Source of the DNA: JBMYTN01 sp049604415
Lineage (GTDB): Bacteria; Pseudomonadota; Alphaproteobacteria; Rhodospirillales; Rhodospirillaceae
DNA: 57,611 nucleotides
NCBI GenBank assembly: GCA_049604415.1
Contig: JBMYTN010000027.1
Location: 1 to 57,611 of the forward strand
Direction: 5' to 3'
Made by a program: the position numbers and the translations under genes. The notes beneath the pieces were generated by a model. That model was not told the origin of the DNA. It saw only the letters and a program-made list of their open reading frames with translations, and made no database searches. Positions 39,825 through 48,020 of this stretch are shown here, one piece after another (position 1 is the stretch's first letter; each line of letters opens with the position of its first letter).

Positions 39825-41351
39825 ATGGCCTTTCGGTTTGTCGATCACGAGCGGGCCCCAACCCTGGCTTACGCCATTGGCCTCACCCTTGTGGCCTTGG
39901 TGACCACGGCGATTTGGGGTGTCAGCATCACGGAATTGAGCTCTCAGGAGAAACTCTCCGCAGAGATCAATGTGGCCGGTCGTCAGCGCATGCTCAGCCA
40001 GCGCATTGTCATGTTCGCCACCGATGCCGTGCGCGGCGACCCGACCAAAGCCTCGGTTCGGATGGAACAGGTGCGTGGCTGCGCCGATTTGATGGAGCGC
40101 GCCCATCAGGCCTTGTTGATCCGGGATCAGGAGGCCCTGCAAGCCACGGCGGCGGAAGGGATTTCCTGCCGCATTGGCCGCCCGGTGGCCATGGCCCCGC
40201 CCAATTTGCCGCCGGAGCAAAGAAACCATTTCTTTGGCGGCGATCCGTCTCTGAATGATGTGTTGCGCGACTTTTTAGCCTCGGCCCGCTCCCTCTCAAC
40301 CCTTGAGAAGCCCGCCCAAGAGCAGGCCCTGACCGCCATGCTGGTCAGTGCCGACCGGCTGTTGCCGGAGCGATTGGACGCTCTGACCCGCGCCCTTCAG
40401 ACCGAAGCCGAACGGGCCAATGCGCGGTTGATGCGGTTCAAGACCATCATGTGGATGGCGACGATGGTCTTGCTGATCATCGAGGTGCTGTTCATCTTCC
40501 GGCCCATGTCCCGGGTCATCCGCAAGGCGCTTTCCGAGCGCGATGAAAAAGTGGCCTCCCTGCAAGACCGGGAATCCGCCCTGAGCACAGCCACCGAAGC
40601 CGCTGAATTGGCCAATCGGCAAAAAAGCCGGTTCTTAGGGGCCATGAACACCGCCCTGCGCACGCCGCTGAACGCAATCATCGGCTACACCAAACTGATG
40701 CGCCAGGCCCAGACCGACAGCGTGCCGGACAAAGTCCAAACCGAAGCGCTGTTGAATGACATTGAGGCCTCGGCCAAGCATTTGCTCTATACGGTGGAAG
40801 AGCATTTAAGCGCCGTGCGCATTGAATCAGGGGACTTCAATCTCAGCGAAGACGATATTGATTTGGATGGTTTGATTGAGTCCTGCCTACGGATTGTCGA
40901 TGCCGAAGCCCGATCAGCCCGGATCGCGCTGCGGCATCAGCCAAAAGTGTTTCAACGCCATTTGCGCGCCGACCCCCGCCTGATCCGCCACTGCATCCTC
41001 ACCTTGCTGCAAACGGCGATCCATGACAGCCATGGCGGCGGTCAGGTGACCTTGAGCGTTGATGACGACAAGCCGACCTCGGGCCCGGTTGCGGGCGGAG
41101 AGATGGCCGGTTTGTTCGGGATCATCGTGCTGGTGACCACCTCCGGCACCGTGCCAGCCGCACCTGTGGGACGCCGAACCGACGCAGACGGCGCAAAGGC
41201 CAGTGCCGAAGCCCAAGATTTACAAATGGGCTTGATCCTCTGTCGCCGAATGATGGAAGCCCATGGCGGATCCTTGAGCATTGACCAGGGCGAGGATTAT
41301 GGCCTGCGCTATACCCTGACTTTGCCGCCGGAGCGGGTTCTGGACCTGTGA
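39825..41351 (+). CDS. Degenerate sensor histidine kinase with PilJ/NarX-like sensor
   Basis: This 508-residue membrane protein has two transmembrane helices (about 13-33 and 207-226). The periplasmic part carries the type IV pili / nitrate-sensor motif NVAGRQRMLSQRI. A coiled coil (about 232-266) leads to a dimerisation-type segment RFLGAMNTALRTPLNAIIGYT, in which the phospho-accepting His of the usual SHELRTP box is Thr276. The ATP-binding domain is also altered: the N-box Asn residues are replaced (ILTLLQTAIHDS) and the G1 Asp is missing (IIVLVTTSGTV), while LCRRMMEAHGG remains. It is probably a pseudokinase that scaffolds or controls another kinase. No response regulator adjoins it. ATG at 39825 has no strong ribosome binding site. 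Confidence 0.85.
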   Translation: MAFRFVDHERAPTLAYAIGLTLVALVTTAIWGVSITELSSQEKLSAEINVAGRQRMLSQRIVMFATDAVRGDPTKASVRMEQVRGCADLMERAHQALLIRDQEALQATAAEGISCRIGRPVAMAPPNLPPEQRNHFFGGDPSLNDVLRDFLASARSLSTLEKPAQEQALTAMLVSADRLLPERLDALTRALQTEAERANARLMRFKTIMWMATMVLLIIEVLFIFRPMSRVIRKALSERDEKVASLQDRESALSTATEAAELANRQKSRFLGAMNTALRTPLNAIIGYTKLMRQAQTDSVPDKVQTEALLNDIEASAKHLLYTVEEHLSAVRIESGDFNLSEDDIDLDGLIESCLRIVDAEARSARIALRHQPKVFQRHLRADPRLIRHCILTLLQTAIHDSHGGGQVTLSVDDDKPTSGPVAGGEMAGLFGIIVLVTTSGTVPAAPVGRRTDADGAKASAEAQDLQMGLILCRRMMEAHGGSLSIDQGEDYGLRYTLTLPPERVLDL

Positions 41352-41372
41352 AAAAGGTCGCCTGCACAAACT

Positions 41373-42584
41373 TTAAAGCGCCTGTGACCACGCCATAAGG
41401 CGATCCCCGGCCTGCTCCATGGTTTCGGTTGCGCCACAAAAGCTGAAGCGGACAAAACCGCCCCCGCGTGCGGGATCAAAATCCAAGCCGGGTGTGATCG
41501 CCACACCGGTTTCCTGCAGGATTTTGGCACAAAGCGCGCGGCTGTCCGTATCCGCCCCGCCAGAAGCCCAATCCCGGCCATAGGCCCGCTCCAGCAAGGC
41601 CGTGGCGTCGGCATAGAGGTAAAACGCCCCATCGGGCGGGGCAAACCGCTCAAAGCCCGCCTTGGGCAGGGCCTCCAGCAGCACATCCCGGTTGCGGGCA
41701 TAGCGGTGAACATTGGCTTCCAAGGCCTGGATCTGGTCAAAGACCAACACCCCAGCCCATTGGGAAATCGCCGGTGCGGAGATAAAAAAGTTCTGCGCGA
41801 GGCATTCCACGGCGCGCAGCATGTCCTTGGGCAACACCAGCCAGCCCAAGCGCCAGCCGGTCATGCAGAAATATTTCGAAAAGCTGTTGATGATGACGGC
41901 ATTCTCGCTCTGGGCCAGCGCCGACGCGGTCTTGCGCGCGCCATAGGTCAGGCCGTGATAGATCTCATCGGAGATCATTCGGATGCCCAGCTGATCGCAG
42001 ACCTCACACAACGCTGCCATCTCCGCCGCATCCACCACGGTCCCGGTCGGGTTGGAGGGCGAGGCCACGATCACCCCATCCAATCCAGGCCCTCCCGGTC
42101 TTGCCAAGGCGCGCAAATGATCCGGGCTGGGTTGATAGCGCGTGTCCGGCCCGACCGGGATCAGGACCGGCTCAATGCCCAAGGCGGTCAGGATATGCCG
42201 ATAGGCCGGATAACCCGGGGCGGCCAGCGCGACCCGATCTCCCGCCTCGAAAGCAGCGAGAAAGGACAGCAAAAACCCGGTCGAGGATCCGGTGGTGATA
42301 AAGATCTGCTCAGGATCCACCGTCAGCCCGTCACGCTCCCGGTAATGCTGGGCGATCCGGTTCCGCAATTCCGGAATGCCGCGCGCCACCGTGTAGCCCA
42401 GGGTCTCTGCGAACAGCTTCTCGCTGAGGGCCTGGCGCGCACCGTCGGGCAAGCCCGTGGAGGGCTGGCCGACCTCCAGATGCAACACCTCTTTGCCCTC
42501 GGCCTCCCGCTCCGCAGCGGCATGCATGACATCCATGACAATAAAGGGCGGCACTTGGCCCCGCTTGGCCACCTTCAAGACCAT
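41373..42584 (-). CDS. Class I/II pyridoxal-phosphate aminotransferase
   Basis: This 403-residue cytoplasmic enzyme is of the aspartate aminotransferase fold type I. The N-terminal segment LHLEVGQPSTGLPDGA, the phosphate/cofactor segment FITTGSSTGFLLSFLAAF, ASPSNPTGTVV, the Asp/Tyr segment ISDEIYHGLTY and the PLP-lysine segment NSFSKYFCMTGWRLGW are all in order, with a C-terminal VRFSFCGATETM carrying the substrate-binding Arg. The donor and acceptor cannot be told from sequence. ATG at 42584 has AAGGA 12 bases upstream. It is convergent with the sensor-kinase-like gene and just downstream of the gamma-glutamyltransferase-like gene. Confidence 0.92.
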   Translation of the reverse strand: MVLKVAKRGQVPPFIVMDVMHAAAEREAEGKEVLHLEVGQPSTGLPDGARQALSEKLFAETLGYTVARGIPELRNRIAQHYRERDGLTVDPEQIFITTGSSTGFLLSFLAAFEAGDRVALAAPGYPAYRHILTALGIEPVLIPVGPDTRYQPSPDHLRALARPGGPGLDGVIVASPSNPTGTVVDAAEMAALCEVCDQLGIRMISDEIYHGLTYGARKTASALAQSENAVIINSFSKYFCMTGWRLGWLVLPKDMLRAVECLAQNFFISAPAISQWAGVLVFDQIQALEANVHRYARNRDVLLEALPKAGFERFAPPDGAFYLYADATALLERAYGRDWASGGADTDSRALCAKILQETGVAITPGLDFDPARGGGFVRFSFCGATETMEQAGDRLMAWSQAL

Positions 42585-42627
42585 CGGCGCTGGTTCCTTG
42601 CAATGAGGTTGATGTGCTGCGGATCGC

Positions 42628-44148
42628 TCAGTTCTGACCGGCCACGGAGCTGAATCCAGCCCCCCGAGGATCATGGGCGGCCAGACAGGTTTCCGGGCTT
42701 CGAGAGATCGCTTCGACACAGCTGCCCGCATTGACTCGGGCTCCGGTTGGACCGGACATCCCGACCGCTTGGGACACGGCTGTGGGCGATGTCCGGCTGC
42801 CCCGGACCAAGTCCTGGGCCAGGGTTGCGGCCACACGATCCGCCCCAGGGCCATTGGTGGTCATCACCGCTTGGACCTCCCGGACGAATTCGTTGGACAC
42901 CACCATGGGCACCAATCCCTGCCCGATGCCATCCACGGCGGAGGCCGGGACGGTGAGAATGCCTTTGCCGGGAACCACGCGCCCGGTGCCAAAGGGGCGC
43001 CCCATGGTGAAGCTGCAGGCCACACCGCCGCCAGTGACATCCGCAGCCACCAAACCGGCGGAGGCCTCATAGGGGGCTTCGATCCCCGCAGAGGACGCAG
43101 CGCCAGCGCCTGCCGCCTGCCCGGTATAGAGCGCAAGGCCCGAAAGAGCCGAAGCGGGCATGGGCGGGACATGCAGCAGGTCATTGCCCGCAGAAGCACT
43201 GCGGGTGTCCACCACCTGGGGCAGATAATCCCGCATCGCCGCGCGGGGCAAAGCCATGCCCACCGAAGCCGCAGCGGCTTCGATTTCCCCAGCCAAGGTG
43301 CCGCCATACATGGCACCGGCCCCTTTGGCGCGGATGGATCCGATGACATGGGCCAAGTCACGTTGGGTCAAAATGCTGCCCTCGGGCAAGCCTGTGACCG
43401 CAGTGGCAGAATAGGGGTCCGGTGTGCCGCTTAAGGTATTGGCTGCGGCCAAATCCTGGGCGAACAGATCCGCTGCAGCCGGATAGGCCTGGGCGCGCTG
43501 GGCCAATGCCCGGGAGACCGGATGGCCAAACCGCGCCAAGCCTTCCGCTTCGCTGAGCAGACTTTCCCAGCGCAACCGGCCATGTTTGGCATGCAAGGCG
43601 AACAGGCCCCGGGCAAAGCCGGGCAAGGCAACCGGTTCATTGACGCCGACCCGCGCGGCCGTATCGCCGCTGAGGCTGTCGGCGGTGGCCCAGGCCGAAG
43701 GCGCACCGGGCAGGAACAGAAAGGCCTTGGTTTCTTGCAGATCCGGTTCAAAGGAGACGCAGACCCCGCCACCGCCAATGCCAACCGAGGACGGCATGGT
43801 CACCGCCATGGTGAAGGCCATGGCCACAGCGGCATCGGCAGCCCGTCCACCGGCGCTGAGCACATCCTGGCCAATCAGGACCGCGCGGGCATCATCGGCA
43901 GCGACAAAGCCAGCAAATCCACTGATAAAGCCCAATTCTCCGACTTGTGGATCATTGCCTTCTGAACAGGCCGCCAAACCGACGCCCAGTGCCGCCACCA
44001 GGGCTGTGGTCCGAAACCGACGGCCCCAAGACCCCGGAGCGGTTGCTGCAGGCGGCGCAGACCCTTGCACGATGCTTATGGGCGTTCCAGATGGTAAGCT
44101 GCCTTTTGCCTGGCTGGTCGCGCGCCGCAAGGCCTGTCGTAAAGTCAT
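42628..44148 (-). CDS. Gamma-glutamyltransferase-like lipoprotein, altered nucleophile motif
   Basis: This protein of about 506 residues has the GGT fold: ARAVLIGQDVLSAGGRAADAAVAMAF, GIGGGGVCVSFEPD, PGFARGLFALHAKHGRL and the FGTGRVVPGKGIL segment. A lipobox (VGLAACSEG) near residue 57 predicts lipid anchoring in the envelope. In normal enzymes the small subunit begins TTHxSVVD; here the aligned residues are SAGLVAAD, so the nucleophile Thr is Ser and the His is Gly. Activity or self-cleavage is doubtful. The start is uncertain: ATG at 44148 or 44163; the latter shares bases with the divergent protease start. A GTG at 44070 would give a more usual lipoprotein leader. Confidence 0.8.
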   Translation of the reverse strand: MTLRQALRRATSQAKGSLPSGTPISIVQGSAPPAATAPGSWGRRFRTTALVAALGVGLAACSEGNDPQVGELGFISGFAGFVAADDARAVLIGQDVLSAGGRAADAAVAMAFTMAVTMPSSVGIGGGGVCVSFEPDLQETKAFLFLPGAPSAWATADSLSGDTAARVGVNEPVALPGFARGLFALHAKHGRLRWESLLSEAEGLARFGHPVSRALAQRAQAYPAAADLFAQDLAAANTLSGTPDPYSATAVTGLPEGSILTQRDLAHVIGSIRAKGAGAMYGGTLAGEIEAAAASVGMALPRAAMRDYLPQVVDTRSASAGNDLLHVPPMPASALSGLALYTGQAAGAGAASSAGIEAPYEASAGLVAADVTGGGVACSFTMGRPFGTGRVVPGKGILTVPASAVDGIGQGLVPMVVSNEFVREVQAVMTTNGPGADRVAATLAQDLVRGSRTSPTAVSQAVGMSGPTGARVNAGSCVEAISRSPETCLAAHDPRGAGFSSVAGQN

Positions 44149-44161
44149 CGGGGAATACCGC

Positions 44162-45586
44162 ATGATCCGCCTATTTGTTTCCGCTTCCGCCAAGATCCCC
44201 GGTCCGCGCCGCTGGCGACCAAAGGCTTGGTTCGGAGCCCTAATGCTGCTGTGCTTCGCGGTCCCGACCCTGTTCCCCCTGCCAGCAGACGCCCAGCAGG
44301 GACGACGGATCTCGGTCATCCGCGATGCGGAGGTGGAACATATCATTGCCTCTATGGCCGCGCCACTGCTGCGCTTTGGTGGCATGTCGTTAAACGATGT
44401 CACCTTGCGGGTGATCGTCGATGATCGGCTGAACGCCTTTGCCACCACCGGCAATCGGATCTTTCTAAATACCGGCCTGATCCTGCGCACGGAAAATGTT
44501 GATCAACTGCGCGGCGTGGTCGCCCATGAAATCGGCCATTTGGCGGGCGGTCACCTGTTGCGGGTCGGCGACCAAATCGCCCAGGCCAACACCACCGCCC
44601 TGCTCGGGGCCTTGGCCGGACTGGCCGCCGGAGTGGCCGCCGGGCGCGGCGACGTGGCCACTGCCGTTATTCTGGGCGGCAACCAAGCCGCCTTGCGCGG
44701 CTTTCTGGCCTTCACCCGGACCCAAGAAAACGCCGCCGACGCCTTTGCCATGCGGGCCCTGGATGCCAGCGGCTACAGTTCGCGGGGGTTTCTGGAGTTT
44801 TTTGAGATCCTTGGCGACCAAGAGCTGCTCACCGCTGCGGCCCAGGATCCCTATGCCCGAACCCACCCCTTAAGCCGCAGCCGGGTTGAAGCGGTGCGCG
44901 CCCATCTGACCACATCCCGGGCCGCCAATGCTGCCCCTCCGGCCGCCGAGGTGGAAAACCATGCCCGGCTGCAAGCCAAGATCGGGGCCTTCCTGCTGCC
45001 AACCCGGACCACCTTGCAACGCTATCCGGAGAGCGACCAGTCTCTGCCCGCCATCTATGCCCGCGCCATTGCTTATTACCGCGCCGGACAGATCCAGCAA
45101 GCCCTGCCACTGATCGACAGCCTGATCGCGATCCGCCCCCAAGACCCCTATTTCCATGAAATGCGCGGCCAAATGCTGGTGGACAGCCAGCGCATTGCTG
45201 AGGCCGTGCCGTCCTACCGCATGGCCGCCCAATTGGCCCCGCGCTCGCCCCTGATCACCCTGTCCCTGGCCCATACCTTGGTCGAAAGCCGGGATCCGTC
45301 CTTGCTGGCCGAAGCCCGCGCCGCCACCCAACAGGCCCTGGCCATGGATCCGAACAACATTCTGGCCTGGCGACTCTCCGCCACCGCCCATGCTCTGTCC
45401 GGCGATTCGGGCATGGCCGCCTATGCGACGGCGGAAATGCATTTGCGCCGGGGGGATTTCCGCGATGCGGTCGGCCAGGCCCGCAAGGCGGTGGAGCTGT
45501 TGCCGCCGAACTCTCCGGCCCGGTTGAAAGCCCAGGATCTGGTGCTTGATGCCCAACGCCAGTTGGACCAAAGCCGGGGCAACTGA
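44162..45586 (+). CDS. BepA-type M48 metalloprotease with TPR repeats
   Basis: This 474-residue periplasmic protease has an N-terminal Sec signal (WFGALMLLCFAVPTLFPLPADAQ) and the M48 zinc motif HEIGH (residues 122-126, VVAHEIGHLAGGHL), with a third ligand in TQENAADAFAMRALD. The C-terminal half is built from TPR-like helical pairs (ARAIAYYRAGQIQQALPLID, PYFHEMRGQMLVDSQRIAEAV, MDPNNILAWRLSATAHALSG). This domain order is that of BepA, which controls outer-membrane protein and LPS transporter assembly. ATG at 44162 has GGGGA eight bases upstream. The open frame continues far upstream, but that part is antisense to the GGT-like gene. Confidence 0.92.
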   Translation: MIRLFVSASAKIPGPRRWRPKAWFGALMLLCFAVPTLFPLPADAQQGRRISVIRDAEVEHIIASMAAPLLRFGGMSLNDVTLRVIVDDRLNAFATTGNRIFLNTGLILRTENVDQLRGVVAHEIGHLAGGHLLRVGDQIAQANTTALLGALAGLAAGVAAGRGDVATAVILGGNQAALRGFLAFTRTQENAADAFAMRALDASGYSSRGFLEFFEILGDQELLTAAAQDPYARTHPLSRSRVEAVRAHLTTSRAANAAPPAAEVENHARLQAKIGAFLLPTRTTLQRYPESDQSLPAIYARAIAYYRAGQIQQALPLIDSLIAIRPQDPYFHEMRGQMLVDSQRIAEAVPSYRMAAQLAPRSPLITLSLAHTLVESRDPSLLAEARAATQQALAMDPNNILAWRLSATAHALSGDSGMAAYATAEMHLRRGDFRDAVGQARKAVELLPPNSPARLKAQDLVLDAQRQLDQSRGN

Positions 45587-45591
45587 TCTTT

Positions 45592-45612
45592 TCTTTGCAT
45601 TTTACGCAAAGA
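45592..45612. terminator. Possible terminator after the M48 protease gene
   Basis: TCTTTGC (45592-45598) and GCAAAGA (45606-45612) are perfect inverted arms with a 7-base loop, just after the stop codon. Only TTATC follows, so termination would be weak; an operator for lrgA is an alternative. Confidence 0.35.
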
Positions 45613-45700
45613 TTATCTGCAATCGCCCCCATTTTTTCGCATCTAGATAAAAGATACTCTGAAACCCTGTCCGCTTCCCCCTCGGCACAGGAGTTTCCCG

Positions 45701-46189
45701 ATGTTGGATGCCTTTCTGATTTTGCTGGTCTGCCAATTGGTCGGCGAGGCCTTGGACCGATCCCTCGGCCTGGGCGTTCCAGGGCCAATCATCGGCCTGG
45801 TGTTGCTGATCGCAGCCTTGGTCCTGCGCAGCCGCCTGATGAAGCGTGCCGATAGGCCCGAAACCAGGACCGAGACCCGGACCAAGCCTGAGACCGGGGC
45901 CGAGCCAGGGACCAAGATCGAAATTCCGCAAAACCTCTCCAAGGTCTCCCATGGGCTGCTCAGCCACCTTTCGATCCTGTTTGTTCCGGCCTGTACCGGG
46001 ATTGTGTTGCATTTGGAGCGCATTGCCAGCGCCTGGGTCCCGCTGGCACTGACCATCATTGTCGGCACCACCCTGACCTTCATCGCCACGGCGGGCAGCT
46101 TCGTGCTGGTCTCGCGCTGGATGAAGTTGGACGATCCGGATGCGGTGATCGAGCCTGCGCCGGCCTCTGGCGAGAAGGAGGGATCCTGA
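45701..46189 (+). CDS. lrgA: CidA/LrgA-family holin-like protein
   Basis: This 162-residue inner-membrane protein has four predicted helices. The N-terminal part (LILLVCQLVGEALDRSLGLGVPGPIIGLVLLIAALVL) and SILFVPACTGIVLHLERI are typical of LrgA/CidA, which modulate murein hydrolase export and cell lysis or act in small-molecule transport. Between helices 2 and 3 lies an unusual 30-residue hydrophilic insert with repeated Glu-Thr-Arg-Thr and Pro-Gly units. ATG at 45701 follows AGGAG by eight bases. It is one base from lrgB, so the pair forms an operon. Confidence 0.9.
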   Translation: MLDAFLILLVCQLVGEALDRSLGLGVPGPIIGLVLLIAALVLRSRLMKRADRPETRTETRTKPETGAEPGTKIEIPQNLSKVSHGLLSHLSILFVPACTGIVLHLERIASAWVPLALTIIVGTTLTFIATAGSFVLVSRWMKLDDPDAVIEPAPASGEKEGS

Positions 46190-46190
46190 C

Positions 46191-46943
46191 ATGGAACCGC
46201 TCACCAACAATGGCCTGGGCTTTGCCGAGGATATTTCCGTCCTGTGGGTTTATCTCAAAACCTCCCCGCTGCTGTGGTTGACCGCCACTTTGGGGGCCTA
46301 TGCGGTCGCTGATCGCATCAGCCAGTTTTTCCATCGGCATCCCATGGCCAATCCGGTGATCGGCGCGGTGGCGATCTTGGTCTGCCTGCTGCTGGTTACC
46401 GATACGCCCTATCTGGAATATTTTGAGGGCGCGCAATTCGTCCACTTCCTGCTGGGTCCGGCCACCATTGCGCTGGGCATTCCCCTGCTGGAAAACCTGG
46501 ACCGAGTCCGCCGTGCCCTGCCCGCATTGGTCACAGCCCTGGTGGTCGGCTCGATCACCGCGCTGGGCTCGGCCATGGCCCTCGCCCTGCTCAGCGGTGC
46601 CGACAGCCTGACCACCATCAGCTTGGCGATGAAGTCCGTCACCTCCCCCATTGCCATGAGCCTGACGGAATCCTTGGGCGGCCTGCCCCGGCTGTCCGCC
46701 GTGCTGGTGATTGTCACCGGGGTGTTTGGGGCAATCATCGTCACACCGCTGATGAACGCCCTGCGGATCCGGGATGCCCGGGCGCGGGGATTTGCCGCCG
46801 GGATCGCCGCCCATGGTCTGGGAACAGCCCGGGCCTTTGTCGTCCATCCGGTCGCCGGGACCTTTGCTGGCATCGGCTTGGCGCTCAACGGCATCATCAC
46901 CACGCTCTGGGTGTCTGCTTGGCTGCTGTTCACGGGAGGGTGA
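46191..46943 (+). CDS. lrgB: LrgB-family membrane protein
   Basis: LrgB (250 residues, about seven membrane helices) is the partner of LrgA in the putative antiholin or metabolite-transport system. Family motifs are NPVIGAVAILVCLLL, FLLGPATIALGIPLLENLD, SVTSPIAMSLTESLGGLPRLSA split over helix 5, and GIAAHGLGTARAF. The start lies one base after the lrgA stop. No LytSR-type regulator adjoins it. Confidence 0.93.
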   Translation: MEPLTNNGLGFAEDISVLWVYLKTSPLLWLTATLGAYAVADRISQFFHRHPMANPVIGAVAILVCLLLVTDTPYLEYFEGAQFVHFLLGPATIALGIPLLENLDRVRRALPALVTALVVGSITALGSAMALALLSGADSLTTISLAMKSVTSPIAMSLTESLGGLPRLSAVLVIVTGVFGAIIVTPLMNALRIRDARARGFAAGIAAHGLGTARAFVVHPVAGTFAGIGLALNGIITTLWVSAWLLFTGG

Positions 46944-47030
46944 TCGGGTTGCGCTGCGGCAAAACTTGCGTCCCCTCAGTTGCTCCGCCACATTGAGGGC
47001 AGTCTGCTGCCCTTCTTAAGGAGTGTCTCC

Positions 47031-47837
47031 ATGGCCCTGCGCCCGTTTCAGTCCCTTCGCGCCCTTCCCGGCTTCGGCCTGCTTCCCGCCGTCGCCTTAA
47101 GCTTGGGCCTTGCTGCCGGAGCGGTCGCACTGCCCGCCCCGGTCCAGGCCGAAGAGGCCCTGACCCCGGAACAGGCAGAAGCGGTTCGAGCCTTGGTGCG
47201 CCAGACCTTAATCGACAATCCTGAGATCCTGACCGAGGCCTTTGACGTGCTGAAGGCCAAGCAACAGCTGGAAGAGCAAAACCGGGTCAAATCCCTGATC
47301 AGCGAGCTGGGCGAAGTCCTGACCCATCCTGAGGGCTTGCCGGTGATGGGCAATCCCGATGGTGACATCACCGTGGTCGAGTTTTCCGACTATCGCTGCG
47401 GCTATTGCAAGCGGGTGTTTCCAGGTTTGATGGAGGTGGTCGAAGGTGACGGCAATGTCCGTCTGGTGGTCCATGAATATCCCATTCTGGGCGAGCAGTC
47501 GGTCTATGCCGCCCGGGCCGCCTTGGCCTCCATCCCCCAGGGTGATGACAAATATGAAGCCTTCCACCAAGCCCTGATGGCCCATCGTGGCGACTATACC
47601 GAGGCCGTGGTCATGGATGTGGCGACCCAGGTCGGGCTGGATACGGAACAGCTGAAGGCGGATATGACCGATCCGGAGATCGATAAATCCATCGCCCGGG
47701 GTTTCCAACTGGCCCAAGCGCTGAATATTTCCGGTACCCCGGCCTTTATTGTCGGCGAGACCTTTATCCCCGGTGCCATGGGGCCGGACGCCCTGCGCCA
47801 GTTCATCGCTGAAGAGCGGGCGAAAAAAGACGGGTAG
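47031..47837 (+). CDS. DsbA-family thiol oxidoreductase
   Basis: This 268-residue periplasmic protein has a Sec signal (LLPAVALSLGLAAGAVALPAPVQA) and a helical N-terminal extension (ALTPEQAEAVRALVRQTLI), typical of the DsbA-like group that includes ScsC and BdbD relatives. The thioredoxin domain has the CGYC active site (Cys123-Cys126, EFSDYRCGYCKRVFPG) and a cis-Pro loop (ISGTPAFIVG). It either introduces or isomerises disulfides in exported proteins. ATG at 47031 follows AAGGAG by eight bases. A copy of the structured repeat lies between it and the convergent flgE. Confidence 0.93.
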   Translation: MALRPFQSLRALPGFGLLPAVALSLGLAAGAVALPAPVQAEEALTPEQAEAVRALVRQTLIDNPEILTEAFDVLKAKQQLEEQNRVKSLISELGEVLTHPEGLPVMGNPDGDITVVEFSDYRCGYCKRVFPGLMEVVEGDGNVRLVVHEYPILGEQSVYAARAALASIPQGDDKYEAFHQALMAHRGDYTEAVVMDVATQVGLDTEQLKADMTDPEIDKSIARGFQLAQALNISGTPAFIVGETFIPGAMGPDALRQFIAEERAKKDG

Positions 47838-47858
47838 TTGGTTTGGTTCTGGCTTTGG

Positions 47859-47960
47859 TTTTTTTTGCTGCCCTCAGACGCCGGGCGGCCTCCGGCCTTG
47901 GCTTACGGGACCTAAAGGTCCCGGGCGCTCAGCGCGCCAGTCGCGTTCCTATGGAACGCT
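47859..47960 (-). repeat. Structured repeat, copy 4, with stacked hairpins
   Basis: Read on the minus strand, the core AAGCCAAG, the hairpin GGCC/GGCC (47887-47897), then CGCCCGGCGTCTGAGGGCAG and a run of A match the long copy at 9041, including its TCTG insert. Upstream in that reading are further hairpins with sequences of their own: CGGGACC/GGTCCCG (47906-47923), GGCGC/GCGCC, and GCGTTCC/GGAACGC (47943-47959). It fills the gap between the convergent DsbA-like and flgE genes. Confidence 0.72.
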
Positions 47961-48020
47961 CCAGGTTCCCTGAAGAAACGGTAAGATGATGGTCTCTATG
48001 GGCATCAGACTTTAGGCTGC

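Noticed and set aside
42855..44490. Longer form of the GGT-like protein starting at 44490
   Set aside because: The extra 114 residues are antisense to the protease gene and unlike any signal or enzyme sequence.
47859..47960. The stacked hairpins as a tRNA or known ncRNA
   Set aside because: They do not form a cloverleaf, and the core matches the dispersed repeat family instead.
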